Source of the DNA: CS4-C045 sp964347545
GTDB taxonomy: Bacteria > Planctomycetota > Planctomycetia > Pirellulales > UBA7805
Reading direction: 5' to 3'
Assembly (NCBI GenBank): GCA_964347545.1
Contig: CAYFZZ010000104.1
Coordinates: 1-13,436, forward strand
DNA length: 13,436 nucleotides
Made by a program: the position numbers and the translations under genes. Position 1 is the stretch's first letter. Each line of letters begins with the position of its first letter. Under the pieces are notes generated by a model. It saw only the letters and a program-made list of their open reading frames with translations, had not been told where the DNA came from and made no database searches. Below, piece after piece: positions 1-5,566 of this stretch.

Positions 1-1
1 T

Positions 2-478
2 GCTCGCGAGCACATCGATCCGACCGATCTCGCAGGTGGTCTCCGCGGCCCAGGGGAAATGTCGTACGTGATCGACGTCGACAACGACCTGGTCGGTTTC
101 AATTTCGGCCTGGAGGTCATGCGGACCCTTTTTCCAGGCTTTCTGCTGGGGGCCGACCTGGAGGTGGGGGTGTATGGCAACAGTGTCAAGAGCGACACGC
201 GGATTACCGCGACCTCGATTGGTGGCCAAAACCTAAACCAGCGGCAAGCGGGGAAAACCGCTTTCGTGGGCGAGTTGAACCTGACGGGCACCTATCGGCT
301 GTTTGGCGAGTGCTATCTGCGGGGCGGGTATTCGGCCCTGCTGGTCGAAGGCGTCTCGTTCGCCCCAGACAACTTTATCACGACCAGTCCGATGGACGAG
401 CCGCGGCCGGCGCCGTTGGACAGGAATGGCCAACTGTTTCTGTCCGGCTTTCATGCCGGCTTTGAATGGCAGTGGTAG
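2..478 (+). CDS. Outer-membrane beta-barrel protein, BBP7-like, C-terminal part (partial)
   Basis: The reading frame is open from base 2 and ends at TAG 476-478, so the gene begins upstream of the window; the ATG at 59 is internal. The visible 158 or so residues have the alternating polar/hydrophobic pattern of transmembrane beta strands (for example GFNFGLEVM, GADLEVGVYGN, TAFVGELNLTGTYRL, YLRGGYSALLVEGV, LFLSGFHAGFEWQW). The protein ends in aromatic residues (FEWQW), as expected for a C-terminal barrel strand recognised by the BAM machinery. The G.YR....LRGGY.AL...GV.FAPD arrangement resembles the BBP7 family of planctomycete barrel proteins. It is probably an outer-membrane protein of unknown cargo or role. 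The family name is recalled from pattern and not checked; the barrel call is firmer. The gene converges on spoVG with only 3 bp between stop codons. Confidence 0.7.
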   Translation, partial: AREHIDPTDLAGGLRGPGEMSYVIDVDNDLVGFNFGLEVMRTLFPGFLLGADLEVGVYGNSVKSDTRITATSIGGQNLNQRQAGKTAFVGELNLTGTYRLFGECYLRGGYSALLVEGVSFAPDNFITTSPMDEPRPAPLDRNGQLFLSGFHAGFEWQW

Positions 479-481
479 GGC

Positions 482-1090
482 TTAAAAGATCCCTTCACCG
501 AACGAATCCGGCGCTTGGGGCTTGGCCCGTCCCCGCTTGACTTCCCCCCCCGTGTGCGGGCGGGGCCCCGTTTCCGGGGGTGCGTCGGAACGTGTCCGCG
601 TTTTGGCGGGTGGCCCGGCCGAACGCGGCGCCGCAAACCGCTCCGGCACAGATTCAAAATGCGGCTCGGGCGTGTCGTAATCGTACTCATCGTACCGCGA
701 CACATACCCCGGCTGCTGAGCCAACTCCAGCTCGGCCTCGTACGCTTCCACCACCCTGGCCTGAATCATCTCCCGACAGGCCGAATTAATCGGATGGGCG
801 ATGTCGGCGTATAACTTCGTGCGGCCCTCGTCATCCTTCGCCACGCGACCCTCCTTCAGCCGGCCGCCACACTGGTTGCAGTAGGCACTGCGGAGGTGGT
901 TCTTGCAACCACACTGCGGACAATGCGCCGTCAGCTTGCGGCTGGGCATGGCCACGAAAGGACCCGTGGTCCCTTCAATGATCTTCAGATCGCGCACCAC
1001 AAAGCAATTGTCGAAGGTGATGGAACAGAAAGCTTTCAGGCGATCGCCACCGTCTTCCATGAGCTTGATGCGGACTTCGGTAATCTCCAC
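482..1090 (-). CDS. spoVG: SpoVG family protein with inserted zinc ribbon
   Basis: A 202-residue protein starting at GTG (1088-1090), chosen because AAGGAGA (1096-1102) lies upstream with 6 nt between GGAG and the start codon. Residues 1-52 and 91-115 match the SpoVG fold (MEITEVRIKL, FCSITFDNCFVVRDLKII, GPFVAMPSRK, then YADIAHPINSACREMIQ). SpoVG is a small nucleic-acid-binding regulator that affects septation and gene expression in Firmicutes and others. Between the two conserved blocks lies a CPQC...CNQC zinc ribbon (Cys57, 60, 71, 74), which is absent from the roughly 95-residue Bacillus protein. The C-terminal tail (about 125-202) is low complexity: Tyr/Asp-rich (RYDEYDYDTPEP), then Pro/Arg/Lys-rich, and probably disordered. 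It is the second gene of an operon, 31 bp after ispE. The family call is firm; the role in a planctomycete, which lacks FtsZ-based division, is unknown. Confidence 0.93.
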   Translation of the reverse strand: MEITEVRIKLMEDGGDRLKAFCSITFDNCFVVRDLKIIEGTTGPFVAMPSRKLTAHCPQCGCKNHLRSAYCNQCGGRLKEGRVAKDDEGRTKLYADIAHPINSACREMIQARVVEAYEAELELAQQPGYVSRYDEYDYDTPEPHFESVPERFAAPRSAGPPAKTRTRSDAPPETGPRPHTGGEVKRGRAKPQAPDSFGEGIF

Positions 1091-1095
1091 GGTGT

Positions 1096-1102
1096 TCTCC
1101 TT
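1096..1102 (-). promoter_or_regulatory. Ribosome binding site deciding the GTG start of spoVG
   Basis: On the minus strand this reads AAGGAGA, a strong Shine-Dalgarno match, with 6 nt between GGAG and GTG at 1090-1088. No ATG lies close by, and the residues after this GTG align with the SpoVG N-terminus, so the GTG start is well supported. Confidence 0.8.
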
Positions 1103-1121
1103 CTGTTGCGAGCCTGTCCTT

Positions 1122-2024
1122 TTAGCAGGCGAGCCGCACCGGGTAGACCGATCCGGTCAACCGGCCGCGGAGCGTTTCCGCCAGTCGTCGGGCCTGACGA
1201 GCATGACGGCAAATCCCAAAGTAAGCACTGCCAGTGCCGGTTAGCTGATGAGCAACAAAGTCGAGCCGAGCGAACTCGGCTTGGATCCTCGGCAGGGAGG
1301 GCAGCAACTCCCCAGCGGCCGGTTGCAACCGATTGTAAATCGTTCGGCGAAGGCCGTAACCATCCCCCCTCCCCCACGCTGGCCAGACAGCTTCCACCTG
1401 GCGCCGCGCGGCAGGGGGCCGACAGCGGCGAAAAACGTCGGCCGTGGCCAGGTTTTCGGCCGGCTTGAAGATCACCACATGCCACCCGCCGCCCCCCCCC
1501 AGCGGCTCCACCCGCTCGCCACGACCCCGACAGATGGCGGCCGAGCCGGCCAGGAAAAAAGGGACGTCGCTGCCCAGTTCCGCTGCCAACTCCATGAGCC
1601 GAGCGCGGGACCATCCCAGCCCCCACCTGGCGTTGGCTCCGATCAGCACCGCCGCCGCATCGCTCGAGCCGCCCCCCAACCCGGCCCCGGCCGGGATCCG
1701 CTTCACCAGACGAATGGCCAGACCCGCGTCGACCCCCGCACGCCACCGCAACAGTTCGGCCGCCCGCACCGCCAGGTTCTCACCCCCCCCCGGGATGGTC
1801 GCCCGCAGACCGGCTGTCACGGCAACCTCTAACGTGACAGGCCCCCTCTCCGCAGCTGCCGGACCGACACCGCAGATCGACACCGTGTCGTACAGGGAAA
1901 CCGGTACGACCAGGGTTTCAATTTCATGAAAACCATCGTCGCGCTTGGCAACGACTTCCAAGAAGATATTGATTTTCGCCGGCGCGTGGACTTGGATGCC
2001 CACCGCAGACCTGTGGGCCAACAT
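1122..2024 (-). CDS. ispE: 4-diphosphocytidyl-2-C-methyl-D-erythritol kinase
   Basis: This GHMP-family kinase phosphorylates the 2-hydroxyl of CDP-methylerythritol with ATP, the fourth step of the MEP pathway to IPP and DMAPP, in the cytoplasm. The 300 residues (family about 285-310) hold all key motifs: HAPAKINIFLEV (13-24) with the catalytic Lys17; the ATP-binding glycine-rich loop PAGAGLGGGSSDAAAVL (111-127); GSDVPFFL (151-158) with the catalytic Asp153; and the C-terminal LTGTGSAYFGI (261-271), corresponding to the GSGS/P motif. The start ATG 2022-2024 is preceded by an AGGGAAAAG stretch on the minus strand about 5 nt upstream. The stop is TAA. It is the first gene of an ispE-spoVG operon, behind a promoter-like element at 2114-2141. 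Around residue 205-225 the sequence is Arg/Ala/Gly-rich but in frame, so the enzyme looks intact. Confidence 0.96.
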   Translation of the reverse strand: MLAHRSAVGIQVHAPAKINIFLEVVAKRDDGFHEIETLVVPVSLYDTVSICGVGPAAAERGPVTLEVAVTAGLRATIPGGGENLAVRAAELLRWRAGVDAGLAIRLVKRIPAGAGLGGGSSDAAAVLIGANARWGLGWSRARLMELAAELGSDVPFFLAGSAAICRGRGERVEPLGGGGGWHVVIFKPAENLATADVFRRCRPPAARRQVEAVWPAWGRGDGYGLRRTIYNRLQPAAGELLPSLPRIQAEFARLDFVAHQLTGTGSAYFGICRHARQARRLAETLRGRLTGSVYPVRLAC

Positions 2025-2113
2025 GGAATCTTTTCCCTGCTTCGTAAAGGTCTGGCGAATCGTCCGCGGTCCCGAATGGTTTGACGATTCTGCACCTTGC
2101 CCAGCACTCGCAG

Positions 2114-2141
2114 ATTGTAGTCCCGGTTAGATTTACGTCAA
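2114..2141 (-). promoter_or_regulatory. Sigma70-type promoter for ispE-spoVG
   Basis: On the minus strand TTGACG (2136-2141) and TACAAT (2114-2119) are separated by 16 bp, each matching the sigma70 consensus at 5 of 6 positions. Transcription would start near 2107, giving a leader of about 80 nt before the ispE ATG at 2024. It lies in the divergent gap between ispE and the DUF368 gene. Seen in sequence; promoter activity is inferred. Confidence 0.6.
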
Positions 2142-2279
2142 GTTCCCCGGCCGGCAGGGGGTTCTGTCGAGCATCCCCTCCGGAGGCTCGGCGTTTTTTG
2201 GCCAACAGGCCTGTCGCCGATGAGGTTTTTCTTGTTAAAACGCTCTCCGCGGCGACCACTCCCGGCAACAGCACCTTTC

Positions 2280-2286
2280 AGGTGAT
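2280..2286 (+). promoter_or_regulatory. Ribosome binding site deciding the DUF368 start
   Basis: AGGTGAT sits 7 nt before the ATG at 2294. This favours 2294 over the ATG at 2285, which overlaps the site, and over the far-upstream ATG at 2081, whose extra residues look non-coding. Confidence 0.5.
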
Positions 2287-2293
2287 GCGACTG

Positions 2294-3325
2294 ATGGCTC
2301 ACGACAAAACCCCTTGGCGAACCGATCTGGCTCAAGTCCTCCGAGGCTTTCTCATGGGAGGCGCCGACGTGGTCCCCGGTGTCTCCGGCGGCACGGTGGC
2401 GTTGATCCTGGGCATCTACCAACGGCTGGTGCGGGCAATCAGCAATTTTGATCTGCATCTGGTGGCCTTGCTGCGCCAGCGGCAGTTTGCGGCCGCGGCA
2501 GGCCACGTCGACCTGCGTTTTCTCATCACGCTGGGTGGCGGAATCTTGTGCGGTGCAGTCGGCCTGGCCCGGGTGATGCGGTACATGCTGAATTATCATT
2601 TCGGCGAGACGTGGTCGGTCTTTTTCGGTTTAATCCTGGCCTCCAGCATCCTCGTCGCTCAGCTGGTCAAACCCTGGCGGTTCATCACGGTCTTGACCGC
2701 CTTGGCAGGGGCCGCTTTCGCCTATTGGCTGGTGGGCCAGCTGCCGCAAGTCGCCCCCGCTGGCCACGGTTACCTGTTTTTCTGTGGCGTCATCGGGATT
2801 TCCGCGATGATCCTGCCCGGCATCAGCGGTTCGTTCATTCTGGTGCTGATGGGCAAATACGCCGACGTGATCGGCGCGGTCAGCCAGTTGACCGACGGCA
2901 CGGCGGACCGCACGACATGGACCACGCTCTTCGTATTTGCTTGTGGCTGTGCGGTCGGTTTGTTGGCGTTCAGCAAGCTGTTGCGGTGGCTGCTGGCCCA
3001 TTTCGAAGCCGCCACCCTGGCCGCACTCTGCGGCTTCCTCTTCGGCTCGCTCCGCAAGATCTGGCCGTTCAAACAAGACGTAACCGCTCAATTTCTGGAC
3101 GTCTACAGATTGCCCCCCGAGACGGTGGCGGCCATCCGGGAGAATCCCGAACTGGTGGCTCAGCACATCAAGGTCACCCGTCGGATTTACGTCAACGTCT
3201 GGCCCCAAACCTTCGATGCCGAGGTGGCGACCTACCTGGGGCTCGTCGTGGCCGCCATCCTGCTGGTGTTCGGCCTGCACTGGCTGGTGCTGGTACGGCG
3301 AATGGCTCGCCACGCGACGGACTAA
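2294..3325 (+). CDS. DUF368 membrane protein, putative undecaprenyl-phosphate translocase (PopT-like)
   Basis: A polytopic inner-membrane protein of 343 residues from the chosen ATG at 2294. Two copies of the family signature are visible: GGADVVPGVSGGTVALILGIY (22-42) and GISAMILPGISGSFILVLMGKY (168-189). They are related in sequence and fit the family's internal inverted repeat with paired re-entrant segments. Hydrophobic stretches lie near 74-95, 106-125, 130-148, 160-188, 210-232, 240-256 and 314-336. DUF368 proteins were shown in other bacteria to return undecaprenyl phosphate across the cytoplasmic membrane for reuse in peptidoglycan and other envelope polymers. Residues about 258-310 form a hydrophilic insertion before the last helix, which makes the protein longer than the 270-310 residues I recall as usual. 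It is divergent from ispE. The family call is firm; the substrate is by family. Confidence 0.88.
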   Translation: MAHDKTPWRTDLAQVLRGFLMGGADVVPGVSGGTVALILGIYQRLVRAISNFDLHLVALLRQRQFAAAAGHVDLRFLITLGGGILCGAVGLARVMRYMLNYHFGETWSVFFGLILASSILVAQLVKPWRFITVLTALAGAAFAYWLVGQLPQVAPAGHGYLFFCGVIGISAMILPGISGSFILVLMGKYADVIGAVSQLTDGTADRTTWTTLFVFACGCAVGLLAFSKLLRWLLAHFEAATLAALCGFLFGSLRKIWPFKQDVTAQFLDVYRLPPETVAAIRENPELVAQHIKVTRRIYVNVWPQTFDAEVATYLGLVVAAILLVFGLHWLVLVRRMARHATD

Positions 3326-3330
3326 GCCTC

Positions 3331-3467
3331 TCCGGAAGTGGCGCCGTGTTTATCTCCAGCTAATCGCTGCAACCGCTCCGCGGTTGGATTGCGCAACCTA
3401 CCTGCCACCCGCTCCGCGCTTGAATTAGAATGCTTGGAGGACGGGCACTCCTGCCCGTCCCTCGTAT
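3331..3467 (+). repeat. Long direct repeat, copy A (hairpin-containing)
   Basis: First of two copies of a 137-bp element, the second lying exactly 240 bp downstream (3571-3707). The central 60 bp (3361-3420 against 3601-3660) are identical, the 40 bp after it differ at two positions, and the first 30 bp are more diverged. It carries a palindrome AACCGC/GCGGTT with loop TCC (3371-3385) and a hairpin with 9-bp arms GGACGGGCA/TGCCCGTCC and loop CTCC (3439-3460). It starts 5 bp after the DUF368 stop codon. It resembles a REP-like dispersed intergenic element. Confidence 0.9.
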
Positions 3468-3528
3468 AACCAGCCCCGCATCCCCCATCCCGCACCCCGC
3501 ATCTCGCATCCCGCAACGCGTCTGGCTG

Positions 3529-3553
3529 GCATCCCTTCGGGATGCTTTTTTTT
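3529..3553 (+). terminator. Intrinsic terminator between the two repeat copies
   Basis: GCATCCC and GGGATGC form a 7-bp stem around TTC (or a 6-bp stem closed by a CTTCG loop), followed at once by eight T residues. It is a good rho-independent terminator on the plus strand, about 200 bp past the DUF368 stop codon and the first plausible end of that transcript. Confidence 0.75.
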
Positions 3554-3570
3554 GGGGGGGTATCCCCCTA

Positions 3571-3707
3571 TCCGGAGGTGGCGCTGCGCTTACCTCCGGC
3601 TAATCGCTGCAACCGCTCCGCGGTTGGATTGCGCAACCTACCTGCCACCCGCTCCGCGCTTGAATTGGAATGCTTGTAGGACGGGCACTCCTGCCCGTCC
3701 CTTGTAT
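3571..3707 (+). repeat. Long direct repeat, copy B (hairpin-containing)
   Basis: Second copy of the 3331-3467 element, with the same inner palindromes at 3611-3625 and 3679-3700. The conserved hairpins, with changes concentrated outside them, suggest that the folded structure is what is kept. An open frame running through it from 3552 is a by-product of the repeat and not a gene. Confidence 0.9.
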
Positions 3708-3720
3708 GCCGCAACCCAGG

Positions 3721-3930
3721 CCCCACGGGCTGTGACGCGACAGCCCAGGGCGCAGCCCAGGGAACAAACCGAACCGCACCCACCAAGCCCCACGGGCTGT
3801 GACCCGACACTCCAGGGCACAGCCCTGGAGAAAACCAAACGGGTCACGCCCCTTCGGGGCTGTTTTTTTCTTTATGTCCTACCCAGGCCTCCGGCCTGGG
3901 CTATCGAATCTCGCCCCGTTGGGGCGAAAA
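3721..3930. repeat. Cluster of short GC palindromes, partly a 67-bp tandem duplication
   Basis: Two related units begin with CCCCACGGGCTGTGAC at 3721 and 3788 (period 67). Hairpins follow one another: AGCCC/GGGCT around CAC (3786-3798); CTCCAGGGC/GCCCTGGAG around ACA (3810-3830); GCCCC/GGGGC around TTC (3848-3860); CCCAGGCC/GGCCTGGG around TCC (3882-3900); TCGCCCC/GGGGCGA around GTT (3911-3927). No coding signal is credible here. It looks like an intergenic repeat mosaic. Confidence 0.8.
3848..3869 (+). terminator. Possible intrinsic terminator within the palindrome cluster
   Basis: A 5-bp GCCCC/GGGGC stem with loop TTC, then TG and seven T residues. It has the form of a plus-strand terminator but the stem is short, and the DUF368 transcript should already end at 3529-3553. 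It may just be part of the repeat mosaic. Confidence 0.45.
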
Positions 3931-4040
3931 CCCCAGCCGCATCCCGAAACCCGCATCCCGCAACACAGTTCCTACGAGGCAAATGCCCCAGGAGAGGCTC
4001 GGCACGTGCTGGCCGTGACCGTGGGCAGGCTCGTCTTGGC

Positions 4041-5405
4041 TCACGGCAGAGGGAGCTCTGGAAACTCCAGCGGAATCTGCTTCTTCAACAGGGCCACGGG
4101 GGTGGTGTAGTGGAAGGCATAGCCGTCGATCTCGCCTTCCAGGCCGAAGAGGTAAGCGATCCCAAATTCATCGGCCACCTCGCGTGTCTTTTCCATGGTG
4201 GACCAGGCGATGGTTTTCCCTGTGGAATCGACCAGCCGCGCTTCGTTTTCGGTGATCCACTCCATGAGGTGTGATTCCAGGGGCACACCGGACGTTTCGA
4301 ACCGCACGCGGACGCGAACTTCCCAGATGCTGCCCCCTGGCGGCTGTTCCGGCAGTCCTGGCGGGTCTGGCCCGCCTTTGATTTTGCGCACGTGCTGGAG
4401 GGTGACCGTCGCCCCTCCCCGCTGCTGCTGTTGGCCCTCAGCCATCCCCAGCTGGTCAAAGCGAAACGTGGCGCGGCCCCCGGGGATCAAACCCTCGATT
4501 TTTCCCCGCAGATTGCGCAATTGACGAGCTTGCGGATCGGGCAGGCGGTAGCGGAGCGAAAACCTGCCCACCGCCCCGCTCTGCAGCTCAATTTCCCGCT
4601 CACCCTTCACCTCCGGCGTCAACGGCTGTCCCGTATCGTCGGTTCCCTGGAAGGAATCGTAGAGGACCTTGAGGCTGAGCGGTTTGAGCCGCGGTTCCCA
4701 GGCGACTTCCACCTCCAGTTCCAGCCCGCTGGGGAGGGGATCCCGCAGACCGCGGCGGGTGATCACCTGCAGCGGCTCGAAGCGGAACGCCCCCTGGTAG
4801 CCGATCCGCTGCCGGTCCGCTGCTCGCTTCTCCGTTCGGTTGACGAACGCCACCCCCCGCAAGGGTGCTCCGCGATCGTCAATCGCGTAGGGGTAAGCTG
4901 CCAGGCCAGCTTGGTCGAAGATCGTGTCCAACGCTTGCCAAAAAGGCACCTCCTGCAAATCGAGACGGATGGAGGGATTATGGCGGGGCTGACCACGGAA
5001 CTTGCGGAAATCGACGATCCGATTCCCCGTCTGCCGGCTCACTTCCTCCAGCACGTCCCCCACCGGCTTGTCGCGGACGGTGAGGGTCACCCGACTGGCA
5101 TCGACCGCCTGGTGTGCGGCCCGCAGTTCCAGGTCGGCCCGCACGCGACGAAGCCCCTCTTGCAGTTCGGCGGACATCCGCAGCTGGGGCTCGGGTAGAT
5201 GCTCGAGAATCCCCGGGCCCAATTGGATCAGCTGCCGTTGAGCCGCAGCCCGCTGGTCCAGTCGAGCGGCATCCAGTTGGCGGACCAGCTGGCGAACCTG
5301 CTGGCCCAGATCCGGTGGTGCCGGTTGGGACGGTTGTGCGATCGCAACCGCCGCGAGAAAGAACCAGGCGGTCCAACCATTGCTTGCCAGAAAGATGCTT
5401 TTCAT
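4041..5405 (-). CDS. Secreted protein with STN-like (secretin/TonB short N-terminal) domain
   Basis: A 454-residue protein from the ATG at 5403-5405. This start was chosen because it gives a classical signal peptide (MKSIFLASNGWTAWFFLAAVAIA, cleavage near residue 23); the in-frame ATG at 5489 would bury it. Residues about 35-100 are helical with a pattern like HEAT-type repeats (LDAARLDQRAAAQRQLIQLG). Residues about 104-170 read VTLTVRDKPVGDVLEEVSRQTG...I.LDLQEVPFWQALDTIFDQAGL, the two-part pattern of STN domains in secretin and TonB-receptor N-termini. The rest (about 180-454) is beta-rich and contains a Gln-rich linker (QQQQ, 325-328) and a Pro/Gly-rich segment (345-358). No barrel or secretin pore domain follows. 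The function is unknown; it is probably periplasmic. It is divergent from the DUF1570 gene. The STN assignment is by pattern. Confidence 0.75.
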   Translation of the reverse strand: MKSIFLASNGWTAWFFLAAVAIAQPSQPAPPDLGQQVRQLVRQLDAARLDQRAAAQRQLIQLGPGILEHLPEPQLRMSAELQEGLRRVRADLELRAAHQAVDASRVTLTVRDKPVGDVLEEVSRQTGNRIVDFRKFRGQPRHNPSIRLDLQEVPFWQALDTIFDQAGLAAYPYAIDDRGAPLRGVAFVNRTEKRAADRQRIGYQGAFRFEPLQVITRRGLRDPLPSGLELEVEVAWEPRLKPLSLKVLYDSFQGTDDTGQPLTPEVKGEREIELQSGAVGRFSLRYRLPDPQARQLRNLRGKIEGLIPGGRATFRFDQLGMAEGQQQQRGGATVTLQHVRKIKGGPDPPGLPEQPPGGSIWEVRVRVRFETSGVPLESHLMEWITENEARLVDSTGKTIAWSTMEKTREVADEFGIAYLFGLEGEIDGYAFHYTTPVALLKKQIPLEFPELPLP

Positions 5406-5416
5406 CGGCTCGTCAC

Positions 5417-5434
5417 CAACCGGCCTGCCGGTTG
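5417..5434 (-). other. Small hairpin in the leader of the STN-domain gene
   Basis: CAACCGG and CCGGTTG flank CCTG, giving a 7-bp stem that ends 11 nt before the ATG at 5405. It would fold next to the ribosome binding region in the mRNA. A second palindrome, GGCAGGA-C-TCCTGCC, lies at 5461-5475 in the same divergent gap. Both may be chance in GC-rich DNA or may be regulatory. Confidence 0.3.
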
Positions 5435-5566
5435 CCCTCTGCTGCCTATTGTAGGCCCCGGGCAGGACTCCTGCCAGGAACCGCCTCACCGCGGGGCGGA
5501 ATCGCCGCGACGGCCGCCGGTCGCGTGACGTAGAGTTGCGCTGGCGGAGCGGTGCGAGGAGGGCTG

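Noticed and set aside
896..1468. 190-residue plus-strand frame
   Set aside because: It is antisense to spoVG and ispE, both of which are strongly supported.
2081..2293. Earlier start for the DUF368 protein
   Set aside because: The added 71 residues look like untranslated leader and overlap the ispE promoter region. AGGTGAT supports the ATG at 2294.
3552..4274. 240-residue plus-strand open frame
   Set aside because: It runs through the direct repeat and palindrome cluster and then antisense into the STN-domain gene. The peptide is repeat-derived, Pro/Arg-rich and without a domain.
5406..5489. Earlier start (5489) for the STN-domain protein
   Set aside because: It would place 28 polar residues before an otherwise ideal signal peptide.
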